Shown here: in pieces, positions 14,783 through 22,258 of the stretch | Layout of the letters: every line of letters starts with the position of its first letter | Numbering within the stretch: the first letter of the stretch is position 1 | Assembly (NCBI GenBank): GCA_900547765.1 | Contig: URIA01000019.1 | Location: 1 to 36,082, forward strand | Source: an uncultured Collinsella sp. | Lineage (GTDB): Bacteria; Actinomycetota; Coriobacteriia; Coriobacteriales; Coriobacteriaceae | Length of the DNA stretch: 36,082 bases | Reading direction: 5' to 3' | Notes under the pieces: generated by a model | Databases searched by the model: none | The model's input: only the letters and a program-made list of their open reading frames with translations | What the model was told of the DNA's origin: nothing | Program-made: the position numbers and the translations under genes

Positions 14783-15885
14783 TACGCAACACCCTCATAC
14801 AAAGCAAGCGTCCTTTGGACGACGCTGTTCCAGTCATAGCCATTAATCGCGCGGCCACGTGCCATGGCGCCCAGCCTCTCCGCTTGGGCAGAATCCGCTA
14901 TCAGGCCTTCAAGCACGTCGCGCAGCGCCCCCGCGTCTCCGTGTGGGAACGTGAGCCCGCAACCCTGCAGAACATCCGCGCACTCGGGAATATCCGAGGT
15001 AACGCATGCCGCACCGTGAGACATGGCCTCCAGCAAGCTCATGGGCAGGCCCTCAACGTCGGAGGGGAGCGCGTAGCAATACGCGTTGGAGTACAGCTCG
15101 GAGAGCAGGTTGCCCTCAACGTGGCCGGTAAAGAGCGCGCGGGGGTCGGACGCGGCAGCCTCTTTGAGCGCCACGGCGTAGTCGTCCGTATCGGAGGAGT
15201 CGCCCGCGATAACCAGGCGCTTATCCGTCTTTACCTGCTTGTACGCCTCCACCAACAGTTCCGGTCGCTTCTCGGGCACAATGCGACCGAGGTAGAGGAC
15301 ATAGGAGCCCTGGGTGAGCCCCCAGCGCTCGGAGATCTCCTTCGCGGGAAGATCCGCCTCGGGAGTGATGCCGTTGGGAATGAGCGTAGCCTCGCGGCCG
15401 TAAGCCTCCTTGAAGTACTCCTGATTGCCCCGGGAAAGCACGATGAGCGCATCCGCGCACTTGGCCGCCGTCGCCTCGCCGAACTTGATGTACTTGGAAG
15501 CCAAGCCGCCCCATTTTGCACGCTGCCAGTCCAGGCCGTGGATCGTTGCCACGGTCCTGATGTCCGCGGAACGCGCAAAACGAAGGGGGACGCACGGCCC
15601 CTCTGCGTGATAGTGAATTACGTCTGCCCCGTCTTTGATGGCGGCCCTTGTTGCGGCAAAGCTGCTCGTGAGCGCAGAGAGCCCCTTGATGTCCAGAGCC
15701 TTTACGGGAACAATGCGGTAGCCATCCTTCTCGTAGGGCTCGGAAGGAGCTCCTTCGCCCATACGGTCGTAGCAGGTTACTTGGTGACCAAGGTCTGCCA
15801 TACGGCGAGCAAGCTCGCCTACCACCACTTCTACGCCGCCCTCGCGCGAACCCGTTCTCTTTTGGCCTATCATGGCGATGCGCAT
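14782..15885 (-). CDS. GT4 glycosyltransferase
   Basis: 367 residues, GT-B fold. N-terminal MRIAMIGQKRTGSREGGVEVVV is the family start with the Gly-Gly loop. Further on are TVATIHGLDWQRAKWG, VLYLGRIVPEKRPELLVEAY, and the donor-binding LPSDVEGLPMSLLEAMSHG with its E-x7-E. Related proteins add the second or third sugar to the lipid carrier in exopolysaccharide pathways. The ATG at 15885 lies one base after the priming transferase stop; an in-frame GTG at 15897 is less likely because the purine-rich site would be too close. GC-rich, and no strong internal hairpin was seen, unlike the next gene downstream. Confidence 0.9.
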   Translation of the reverse strand: MRIAMIGQKRTGSREGGVEVVVGELARRMADLGHQVTCYDRMGEGAPSEPYEKDGYRIVPVKALDIKGLSALTSSFAATRAAIKDGADVIHYHAEGPCVPLRFARSADIRTVATIHGLDWQRAKWGGLASKYIKFGEATAAKCADALIVLSRGNQEYFKEAYGREATLIPNGITPEADLPAKEISERWGLTQGSYVLYLGRIVPEKRPELLVEAYKQVKTDKRLVIAGDSSDTDDYAVALKEAAASDPRALFTGHVEGNLLSELYSNAYCYALPSDVEGLPMSLLEAMSHGAACVTSDIPECADVLQGCGLTFPHGDAGALRDVLEGLIADSAQAERLGAMARGRAINGYDWNSVVQRTLALYEGVA

Positions 15886-15886
15886 G

Positions 15887-16681
15887 CTACACGGCACCTT
15901 CCCCAGAGAACATCGTCTTCAGCGTGCCGAATATCAACCGCAGGTCCTGGCGCAGGCTGCGATTCTCTATATAGTGAAGATCCAGCTCAACCATTTCGTT
16001 GAAGCCCAGGCAGCTGCGGCCCATTACCTGCCAAGGACCGCTGCAGCCGGGTTTTACCGCCAGGCGCTTCATGTCGTGCTCGCTGTACAGGGCAACCTCG
16101 CGCGGCAGGCCGGGGCGCGGGCCAATGAGGTTCATTTGGCCCAAGAACACGTTGATGAGCTGGGGCAGCTCGTCGATGCTGTGCTTGCGAATGAAGTTAC
16201 CCACACCGGGAATAATGCGCGGGTCGTGCTTCATTTTAAACATGGGGCCAGTGGCCTCGTTTTGGGCCTGCAAGTCCTTGAGCATTTGGTCTGCGTTGGG
16301 AACCATGCTGCGGAACTTGTAGATCTTAAACAGGTAGAACGTGCCGTCTTTGCGCACGCGGCCCACGCGCCACTGTGAATATAGGGGGCTGGCGCCCGGG
16401 CTCTTTATGCAAATGACCACGCTCAGAATTACCCCGGGAATAAAGAGCAACACCAGGGCTCCGCCGGCGGCGACAATGTCCACCGTACGCTTAACAACGC
16501 GGTAGAGCCTGTGCCCAAGCTCGGGCTTTACGCCGGAGTTGGCACCGCGCAGCATCTTGTACGCTTCTTCGTTTGTAAGGTAATCCCCCGCAGCACCGGC
16601 TGCGGCAGTGACGGAATTCGCCGTGGCGGCCGTGCGCGTCTCCTGCGCGCCCTGTGCCATGGTCATCATCGTAGGTTCCAA
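15887..16681 (-). CDS. undecaprenyl-phosphate sugar phosphotransferase (priming transferase, WbaP/WcaJ C-domain type)
   Basis: About 264 residues. After a disordered N-terminus there is a hydrophobic anchor (IVAAGGALVLLFIPGVILSV), then the polyprenyl-phosphate sugar transferase domain: YKFRSMVPNADQML, GNFIRKHSIDELPQLINVFL with the catalytic Asp-Glu, LIGPRPGLPREV, and VKPGCSGPWQVMGRS. It starts the repeat unit by moving a sugar-1-phosphate onto undecaprenyl phosphate at the membrane. I chose the TTG at 16681 because GGAGG sits 5 nt upstream; an ATG at 16669 is the alternative. It follows the LoaP-like gene, so it is the first glycan enzyme of the operon. A 7-bp hairpin lies near its 5' end. 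Confidence 0.92.
   Translation of the reverse strand: MEPTMMTMAQGAQETRTAATANSVTAAAGAAGDYLTNEEAYKMLRGANSGVKPELGHRLYRVVKRTVDIVAAGGALVLLFIPGVILSVVICIKSPGASPLYSQWRVGRVRKDGTFYLFKIYKFRSMVPNADQMLKDLQAQNEATGPMFKMKHDPRIIPGVGNFIRKHSIDELPQLINVFLGQMNLIGPRPGLPREVALYSEHDMKRLAVKPGCSGPWQVMGRSCLGFNEMVELDLHYIENRSLRQDLRLIFGTLKTMFSGEGAV
16588..16605. repeat. intragenic inverted repeat, 7-bp stem
   Basis: CCGCAGC (16588-16594) and GCTGCGG (16599-16605) form a perfect stem with loop ACCG in the 5' part of the priming transferase gene. Confidence 0.65.
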
Positions 16682-16734
16682 GAGTCCCTCCCCCGATTCT
16701 TTTTGCCTTCGGTCATCCGCTTGCGAGCTTGCAG

Positions 16735-17280
16735 CTAGGCGATCGCTCTTCTGTGATTGCGCATGACGCGCTGCTCTTTTGAAAGCACGGCGAGGCCAAC
16801 GCGCGTAGTTACGCGTCGACCGCAAAGGTCGAGCTCCAAATAAGCAGTGCTCTTGCGTCTGTTAATGGTTTTGATAAGGCCTTCGTGGCCCAACAGTGGA
16901 CCTGCCGTCACTATGACCTGGTCACCGTCTTTTAGGGCCTCGCTCATGGGCACTACGCGGTCTCCCCTATGCGTAAAGCCGCCAATAAGCTGGACCTCTT
17001 CTTTTGCCAGCGGCACAAACTGACCGTCCTGGGATAACACACGGGCAAAGTCGTCCATACGCAGCAGATACTGTTGCACGGTACGGGGATCTGCCGTATC
17101 GCAGATAAGATAACCGGGAAAGAGCGGCTTGGTCGTATTGACCCATTCGCCGTGTACTTTGATCTCGGTTTGAAATTGGGGATAAAAGAGTTCCTGCATG
17201 GCGCTCGCCGGCACCATGCGCTCGATGCGCTCGCGCATTACGTCTTCGCGACCGTTAATGACCTGGATCACATACCACAC
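16735..17280 (-). CDS. loaP: LoaP/UpxY-like NusG-family transcription antiterminator
   Basis: 181 residues, two domains. The N-terminal NGN domain starts MWYVIQVINGREDVM and includes ELFYPQFQ and TKPLFPGYLICDT, as in specialised NusG paralogues. The C-terminal KOW domain has DGDQVIVTAGPLLGHEGLIK. Proteins of this class ride RNA polymerase and let it pass pause and termination sites in one long operon, usually their own. Being the first gene of a 17-kb polysaccharide operon, it probably drives processive transcription of it. The start is GTG at 17280, since AAGGGGG lies 8 nt upstream and the product then begins Met-Trp-Tyr-Val; GTG at 17289 is possible. LoaP versus UpxY is not decided by sequence inspection alone. 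Confidence 0.87.
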   Translation of the reverse strand: MWYVIQVINGREDVMRERIERMVPASAMQELFYPQFQTEIKVHGEWVNTTKPLFPGYLICDTADPRTVQQYLLRMDDFARVLSQDGQFVPLAKEEVQLIGGFTHRGDRVVPMSEALKDGDQVIVTAGPLLGHEGLIKTINRRKSTAYLELDLCGRRVTTRVGLAVLSKEQRVMRNHRRAIA

Positions 17281-17582
17281 GAGCACCACCCCCTTGCTGT
17301 CTTACGTGTGGCTCACGGGGTTTGGGTATGGCTTCGCCAGGGCGCTCATGCGCGAAGGCGCTCCATATTCAAACCCTGAGCCCAGTCAGACAAGCACGTG
17401 GCTCTGCCCCGCCGTGAACGGTATGTACAAATGCAGCGCTGAAGCTGAAGGCATGTATCGCAAGATTGCCCACAACCTCAGCTGGCTGCGTGCGAGCCGG
17501 TCAAGGGATTTCAAAACTGGACCCCACGCAAACAGCTGAAGAACTGCTGTGATTTGCCATAGCAAATTATTGAACTGACTAA
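17281..17582 (-). promoter_or_regulatory. probable 5' leader of the polysaccharide operon
   Basis: About 300 nt between the putative promoter and loaP. As RNA it has two small tandem hairpins near its start (ATTTGC/GCAAAT at 17552-17567 and ACAGC/GCTGT at 17532-17550) and a hairpin about 50-75 nt before the loaP start (CTTCGC/GCGAAG, 17332-17357, with GCGC pairing inside). A hairpin in the leader is where LoaP-type proteins are expected to bind. I found no ops/JUMPstart-like GGCGGTAG. A 22-codon ORF (ATG near 17455) has no ribosome site. Confidence 0.5.
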
Positions 17583-17588
17583 AACGAA

Positions 17589-17617
17589 CTTATAAATAGC
17601 CGCAAAAGCAAGTGCAA
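17589..17617 (-). promoter_or_regulatory. putative sigma-70-type promoter for the polysaccharide operon
   Basis: On the minus strand TTGCAC, a 17-bp spacer, then TATAAG. The same -35 hexamer and spacing precede tRNA-Ala in this window. It would place the start of transcription near 17582. Confidence 0.45.
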
Positions 17618-18025
17618 AATCGTGCATGGCAATCGATATTGGAGCTCGTGGTGTTTCTGGCACCGCCGTTACGGCCGGATGCTGATCGACCCTGCGCTTT
17701 GTGACTTGCTGGAGCCGTGAGCACAGTTGAACTCATGTAACGTTAGGTATCCTAGCACAAGCTGTTAGTGAAACTGATTTGGGCTGCGTTGGACAACATA
17801 TCGTTCATTTGACGTGCTCAAGGGGGTTGTTTTGGGATGTTGTTCACGTTGGCGCAGGTTATTGGGGTACTGGCAATAATTGGGAGCGTTCCTGAAGCCC
17901 AACTGGAGCAGCGAGCTGCACTGGTAATTGCGTTTGGATAACAAACTATGTACATACATGGGAAATAAATTGTGCAACTTTTTGTTGATATGGGCATGGG
18001 TTTGTGGCGTATGACGTTTTCGCAT
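17618..18025. other. about 400 bp without a recognised gene
   Basis: AT-richer stretch between the operon promoter and the tRNA terminator. Short open frames occur on both strands, but none has a ribosome site or a recognisable product. No repeat, terminator or riboswitch fold stood out. It may hold upstream regulatory sites for the operon or be decayed sequence. Confidence 0.5.
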
Positions 18026-18057
18026 GAAAAAAGGCCTTCGGAATACCGAAGACCTTT
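18026..18057 (-). terminator. intrinsic terminator after tRNA-Ala
   Basis: On the minus strand AGGTCTTCGG and CCGAAGGCCT form a 10-bp stem (one G-U pair) with loop TATT, followed by a run of T. It separates the tRNA transcript from the polysaccharide operon downstream. Confidence 0.85.
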
Positions 18058-18067
18058 GCATTCACAA

Positions 18068-18143
18068 TGGTGGAGACGAGGGGGGTCGAACCCCTGACCT
18101 CTTGACTGCCAGTCAAGCGCTCTCCCAGCTGAGCTACGCCCCC
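18068..18143 (-). tRNA. tRNA-Ala (anticodon GGC)
   Basis: A 76-nt cloverleaf on the minus strand starting GGGGGCGTAGCTCAGC and ending in encoded CCA. The acceptor stem pairs GGGGGCG with CGTCTCC and includes the G3-U70 pair that marks alanine tRNAs. The anticodon stem is CTTGA/TCAAG with loop CTGGCAG, giving anticodon GGC, which reads GCC. The T-loop is TTCGACC. It has its own promoter and terminator. Confidence 0.97.
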
Positions 18144-18156
18144 GTGACGAGGAAAA

Positions 18157-18185
18157 ACTATAGGGGAAGATGGCGCGGCGTGCAA
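18157..18185 (-). promoter_or_regulatory. promoter of tRNA-Ala
   Basis: On the minus strand TTGCAC, a 17-bp spacer, then TATAGT, about 14 bp before the mature tRNA 5' end. Confidence 0.65.
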
Positions 18186-18212
18186 GGACTTTTTGAGTCA
18201 GAATCTAAATAC

Positions 18213-18854
18213 CTATTGATATAGGTAAGCGATGGCGACACCTTGGTGAACTTGGATCTTGGCCGTACCCCTGACGACGTTGCTGATGCCTGTGTCGGCT
18301 AGCAGGTCCAGAGAGCTGTGGTCTAGCTCCCACTCCAGACCGTGTTCACTTACCTTGGTGTTGGGGGCAATGGCGATGATGGAGAACGTCTTGCCTTCGG
18401 CGCCCTCGATGGTCCACGACTCACCTGCGTGAAGGATGCGGGCGACTACTTTGTCCTCAGCAATCCAGACTGGGGCGTCATCATAGCCTGCAAGCAAGCC
18501 CAGCACGGATAGGGCCATGTCCGGACGGCCGCCGGTGGCGCAAGTCGCAACCACTTCGGCACCCGGCCAGCGATGGCGGACGGAATCGAGCGCCAGCGCC
18601 AGATCGGTATAGTCCTTGTAGGGGTCGTGGCGCTCAACTTCAAAGTCGGTGGCGGCATCGACCAACGCGCGACCTGCATCGCTCACCGTGTCGGCGTCCC
18701 CCACATATACGTCGCAGCCCAGGCCGGTGTCCAGTAGAGCGTCGAGTCCGCGGTCCACGGCGACAACGTGGTCGCACTCCCCTGCAAGCCTACGCAACAG
18801 ATCCGCGCTCGCCACCACGGGCGAACCGCAGACCACTAATACCTTGCAAGTCAC
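18213..18854 (-). CDS. thiN: thiamine pyrophosphokinase
   Basis: 213 residues, the usual size. It makes thiamine diphosphate from thiamine and ATP. Visible family motifs are VVAVDRGLDALLD, the metal-binding YVGDADTVS near residue 53, KDYTDLALAL near 80 and ATGGRPDMALSVLGLLAGY near 105; the C-terminal beta domain follows. The third motif is usually GGR-x-DH-x-x-N, so the His and Asn are replaced here by Met and Val/Ser, making this a divergent member. The GTG at 18854 follows the HAD gene by 9 bp, so the two form an operon. A 7-bp hairpin (TACCTAT/ATAGGTA) spans its stop codon. Confidence 0.87.
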   Translation of the reverse strand: MTCKVLVVCGSPVVASADLLRRLAGECDHVVAVDRGLDALLDTGLGCDVYVGDADTVSDAGRALVDAATDFEVERHDPYKDYTDLALALDSVRHRWPGAEVVATCATGGRPDMALSVLGLLAGYDDAPVWIAEDKVVARILHAGESWTIEGAEGKTFSIIAIAPNTKVSEHGLEWELDHSSLDLLADTGISNVVRGTAKIQVHQGVAIAYLYQ

Positions 18855-18863
18855 AGCCCTCGC

Positions 18864-19553
18864 CTAGCCCTCAAACGAAAGCACGCGGGCTAGATCCAGG
18901 TCCTCATAGCTGTCGATAAAGATATCGCAGTTGGAACGCACCTCGTCGCGCTTCATGCGGCCGTGCGGGTCATAGATGCCTACACGCTTAAAGCCAGCGA
19001 CCCCAGAGCTCTTAAGGCCAAAGACCGCATCCTCAAACACCCACGCGCGCTCAAACTTGTGCCCGTGGCGCTCCTCTAGGCGGCGCAGCGCCAGCTCGTA
19101 TACGTCGGGGAACTGTTTGGAGCGTCCTGCCTCGCCCGTCGTGGTAACAAACTCCATGTAAGCGTCAAGCCCGGCACCAGCGAGCGCGGACTGCACCAGC
19201 TCGGCCGGCGTGGACGTAGCCACGCACATGGCAATGCCCGCCGCCTTCGCCTGCTCCAAAAATGCCAAGAGCCCCTCGCGCGGTGGCACCTTGGAGTAGC
19301 CATCGATCAGGATGTCGCTCAGCTCGCGATACAGCTCCTCGCCATTCGCTCCAATGCCCCAGGTGTCGTGGTAGGCCTGGCACTCGTCCTCGAGCGACAA
19401 ATGCTCAAATTGGGCAAAATCGTCGACCGTTACGTCAACTCCGTGGCGATGCAATAACTCGGGCTGAGCATAGGCCCAAACGGGGGTGCTATTAACCAGT
19501 GTTCCGTCGCAATCGAAAATAAAAGCGACATTGGGAGCAGCGGTCTGGGACAT
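18864..19553 (-). CDS. HAD-superfamily hydrolase, beta-phosphoglucomutase/phosphatase-like
   Basis: 229 residues, HAD subfamily IA. Motif I is VAFIFDCDGTLVNSTPVW with the nucleophile Asp and acid/base Asp; motif II is CVATSTPAELV; the Lys of motif III lies in GRSKQFPDVYELAL; motif IV is WVFEDAVFGLKSS. The helical cap lies at about residues 20-85. Members are phosphatases for small sugar phosphates or phosphoglucomutases; the substrate cannot be fixed by reading. The ATG at 19553 has GAAAGG 7 nt upstream; the TTG at 19574 is unlikely. It faces the glycogen operon divergently and shares the intergenic region holding TGGTAAAC-type sites, so it may be co-regulated. thiN follows. Confidence 0.85.
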   Translation of the reverse strand: MSQTAAPNVAFIFDCDGTLVNSTPVWAYAQPELLHRHGVDVTVDDFAQFEHLSLEDECQAYHDTWGIGANGEELYRELSDILIDGYSKVPPREGLLAFLEQAKAAGIAMCVATSTPAELVQSALAGAGLDAYMEFVTTTGEAGRSKQFPDVYELALRRLEERHGHKFERAWVFEDAVFGLKSSGVAGFKRVGIYDPHGRMKRDEVRSNCDIFIDSYEDLDLARVLSFEG

Positions 19554-19575
19554 AAACGAACCTTTCAATGTCAAA

Positions 19576-19663
19576 TGGTAAACATCCTGCTAAAAACGTT
19601 TTACCAAACGTCAGACTAACAATCTTGAAACCCTAATTGGTAAAACTGTCAAGAGTTTTACCA
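19576..19663. promoter_or_regulatory. cluster of TGGTAAAAC-type operator half sites upstream of glgB
   Basis: TGGTAAAC at 19576-19583, GTTTTACCA at 19598-19606, and a perfect 10-bp inverted repeat TGGTAAAACT (19638-19647)/AGTTTTACCA (19654-19663) with a 6-bp gap. The form is like sites of LacI-family or similar sugar regulators. Related sites recur upstream of the GH13-GH77 gene at 29592 and 29627. They lie between the divergent HAD gene and glgB. The regulator is not in the window. Confidence 0.65.
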
Positions 19664-19773
19664 CGGCAATTCTGCCAGTGGTCTAAACATGGCGCTTACC
19701 GATTAAACGCCGCCCTAAAACCACTTTCCTTCATAAAAGTAACGTACAGGTGTTATCGTAGTTTCTGCCGAAA

Positions 19774-19799
19774 GTTCCACCGAGCACGCGAGGTGGAAC
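19774..19799. repeat. inverted repeat in glgB upstream region
   Basis: GTTCCACC (19774-19781) and GGTGGAAC (19792-19799) form a perfect 8-bp stem with a 10-nt loop about 90-110 bp before the glgB start. It is probably in the 5' untranslated region. No T-run follows. Confidence 0.6.
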
Positions 19800-19884
19800 G
19801 AATCATAGAACTATCGCCGTCCCTTCGATTCGTGCAGCCTTGGACCTTTCGCATCTAGTCACCAAGGCAACACGCTGCCGCGTC

Positions 19885-22164
19885 ATGATGGGATCAAACG
19901 TGAGCGATACAAAGCTAAAGCCAAAGGCTAAAAAGCCCGCAACCCGTAAAGCCGCCCCGCACGCACCGGAGCTCACCAAGGACGATGTCTATCTATTTGG
20001 CATCGGCACGTGGGAGCGCAGCTGGGAAAAGATGGGCGCGCATCCCGACACGCAGAACCGTACGCGCGGCTGGCGTTTTTGCGTTTGGGCGCCCGATGTA
20101 AAGAGCGTGCATGTCATTGGCGAATTTAACGACTGGAATGAGGAAGCCGACCCGCTGGTGCCAGTGCATACGAGCGCTATTTGGGAAGGCTTTATTCCTG
20201 GCGCCGAGCAGGGCCAGCTCTATAAATACCTTATCGAGACCAACGAGGGTGAGAAGCTCTACAAGGCCGATCCGTATGCCTTTAAGGCCGAGTGCCCTCC
20301 GGGAACGGCGAGCGTGCTGTGGACCCTCGATGGCTACAAGTGGAACGACGCCGCATGGCTCAAGCGCCGCGCCAGCCATAACCACATGTCGCAGCCGCTC
20401 AACATCTACGAGGTGCATATTGGCTCGTGGAAGCGCCACGGCGATGCGCCGCAGGGCGAGCCGGACGAGTACGGCAACTACCCCGGTCCCATGGATCCCT
20501 TCCCCGCACAGCGCGGCGAGTTCTATACCTACGACGATCTGTCGGTGGAGCTTGTGGACTACGTGCGCGACATGGGCTATACGCATATCGAGGTCATGCC
20601 GCTTATGGAGCATCCCTTCGATGGCTCCTGGGGCTACCAGACGACCGGCTACTATGCCGCCACGTCCCGCTATGGCGACCCGCAGCAACTCATGCACTTT
20701 ATCGATGCGTGCCACGAGGCTGGCATCGGCGTGATCATGGACTGGGTGCCCGGCGGTTTTTGCGCCGACTCCCACGGCCTTGCCACCTTTAACGGTCACA
20801 TGCTGTTTGAGCACGAGATTCACCCCAACTGGGGCACGCACAAGTTCGACTTCGCCCGCGGCGAGGTCCGCTCCTTCCTGGTCTCCAACGTGCTGTACTG
20901 GCTCGAGAACTTCCACGTTGACGGCATTCGCATGGACGGCGTGTCCAGCATGCTGTACCTCAACTTTGGCATCGACGATCCAGGCCAAAAGAAGTTCAAC
21001 AAGTACGGTACCGAGGAGGACTTGGACGCCAGCGCGTTTATCCGCCAGGTCAACTGCGCCGTGGAGGCACACTACCCCGACGTGATGATGATGGCCGAGG
21101 AGTCCACCGCGTGGCCGCTCGTGACCTACCCGCCGCAGGACGGCGGCCTGGGCTTCCACTACAAGTGGGACATGGGCTGGATGAACGACACCCTGCACTA
21201 CATGCAGACCGATTTTCCGTGGCGCCCCGGCAACCACGGGCTGCTCACGTTCTCCATCATGTACGCCTTTACCGAGAACTTTATCTGCCCGCTGAGCCAC
21301 GACGAGGTCGTGCACGGCAAGTGCTCGCTTATCGGCCGCATGCCGGGTGACTGGTGGCGCCAGTTTGCCGGCCTTCGCACGCTCGCCTTCTACCAGATGA
21401 CGCACCCCGGCGCCAAGCTCAACTTTATGGGCAACGAGATCGGCCAGTTTATTGAGTGGCGCTACTACGAGTCCATCCAGTGGTTCCTGACCGAGGAGTA
21501 CGAGACCCACCGTCATCATCAGGCGTTTATCAAGGCGCTCAACCACCTGTACACCGCCGAGCCCGCCCTGTACGAGCGCGGCTACACCGACGACGGCTTT
21601 ACCTGGATCGATGCGGATAACTCCAAGCAGTCCATCGTGAGCTTTGTGCGTCAGGGCGAGGACGTCGATGACGACCTGGTGATCCTGATTAACTTTGACC
21701 CGGCGAGCTATGAGAGCTTCCGCGTGGGCGTGCCGCGCGAGGGTGACTGGGAGGTCATCTTTGACTCCGACCGTCCCGAGTTTGGCGGCAGCGGCTATGC
21801 CGGCGAGGAGCCCTACACCTGCTCGAGCGAGCCCTATCCCTGGAATGGACAGATGGACTCCATCGAGATTAAGGTGCCCGGCTTGGCTGGCGTGGTGCTT
21901 AAGCGCCGCGGCCCCAGCAGCTACAAGCCGCCCGTGGTTGAGGAGCCCAAGAAGGCGACGCGTAAACGCACGTCCTCAGTGAAGCCCAAGACCGCAGCCG
22001 CCAAGAAGGCTTCGACCAAGGCAAAGGCTACGACGACCAAGGCCAAGGCCAAGGCCGCCGCAAAGCCCGCTGCTAAGGCTACCGCGACCAAGAAGCCGGC
22101 TGCCAAAAAGGGCGCTACCAAGGCCAAGGCAGCTGCTGTTAAGCCATCTGGCAAGGATGCGTAA
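19885..22164 (+). CDS. glgB: 1,4-alpha-glucan branching enzyme with Lys/Ala-rich tail
   Basis: About 759 residues. It cuts alpha-1,4 chains and rejoins them by alpha-1,6 links in glycogen. A CBM48 domain (WRFCVWAPDVKSVHVIGEFN) is followed by the GH13 barrel: HIEVMPLMEHPFDGSWGYQ, nucleophile Asp in DGIRMDGVSSML, acid/base Glu in MMAEESTAWP, and LSHDEVVHGK. In region I the usual DWVPGHF or DWVPAHF reads DWVPGGF, so the conserved His is Gly. A tail of about 75 residues rich in Lys, Ala and Thr follows the beta domain; a shorter Lys/Ala stretch is at the N-terminus. Start is uncertain: ATG 19885/19888, or GTG 19900 with GGGA upstream. First gene of the glycogen operon. Confidence 0.95.
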   Translation: MMGSNVSDTKLKPKAKKPATRKAAPHAPELTKDDVYLFGIGTWERSWEKMGAHPDTQNRTRGWRFCVWAPDVKSVHVIGEFNDWNEEADPLVPVHTSAIWEGFIPGAEQGQLYKYLIETNEGEKLYKADPYAFKAECPPGTASVLWTLDGYKWNDAAWLKRRASHNHMSQPLNIYEVHIGSWKRHGDAPQGEPDEYGNYPGPMDPFPAQRGEFYTYDDLSVELVDYVRDMGYTHIEVMPLMEHPFDGSWGYQTTGYYAATSRYGDPQQLMHFIDACHEAGIGVIMDWVPGGFCADSHGLATFNGHMLFEHEIHPNWGTHKFDFARGEVRSFLVSNVLYWLENFHVDGIRMDGVSSMLYLNFGIDDPGQKKFNKYGTEEDLDASAFIRQVNCAVEAHYPDVMMMAEESTAWPLVTYPPQDGGLGFHYKWDMGWMNDTLHYMQTDFPWRPGNHGLLTFSIMYAFTENFICPLSHDEVVHGKCSLIGRMPGDWWRQFAGLRTLAFYQMTHPGAKLNFMGNEIGQFIEWRYYESIQWFLTEEYETHRHHQAFIKALNHLYTAEPALYERGYTDDGFTWIDADNSKQSIVSFVRQGEDVDDDLVILINFDPASYESFRVGVPREGDWEVIFDSDRPEFGGSGYAGEEPYTCSSEPYPWNGQMDSIEIKVPGLAGVVLKRRGPSSYKPPVVEEPKKATRKRTSSVKPKTAAAKKASTKAKATTTKAKAKAAAKPAAKATATKKPAAKKGATKAKAAAVKPSGKDA

Positions 22165-22257
22165 CAAAAGCGTTACAGCTGTAATTACCCGCCCCGCAGG
22201 GGCGTAGGATACAAGCCATAACCGTTCCGGGAGAAACATCCCCGGGGGAAAGGAACG
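22161..22257 (+). promoter_or_regulatory. glgB-glgP spacer with stem-loops, one covering the glgP ribosome site
   Basis: GTAAC/GTTAC (22161-22176) spans the glgB stop. CGCCCC-GCA-GGGGCG (22190-22204) is a tight hairpin without a T-run. CGTTCC (22223-22228) can pair with GGAACG (22252-22257), which would trap the AAAGGA ribosome binding site of glgP. These may tune mRNA stability or translation. Confidence 0.4.
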
Positions 22258-22258
22258 T

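Noticed and set aside
17198..17539. 113-codon plus-strand frame over the loaP start and leader
   Set aside because: No ribosome site, overlaps the conserved loaP N-terminus, and not a family I know. A decayed gene is possible but unsupported.
17281..17620. JUMPstart/ops element for RfaH-type recruitment
   Set aside because: No GGCGGTAG or close variant was found on the coding strand of the leader.
17765..18061. 98-codon minus-strand frame after tRNA-Ala
   Set aside because: It runs through the tRNA terminator hairpin and has no ribosome site or recognisable domain.
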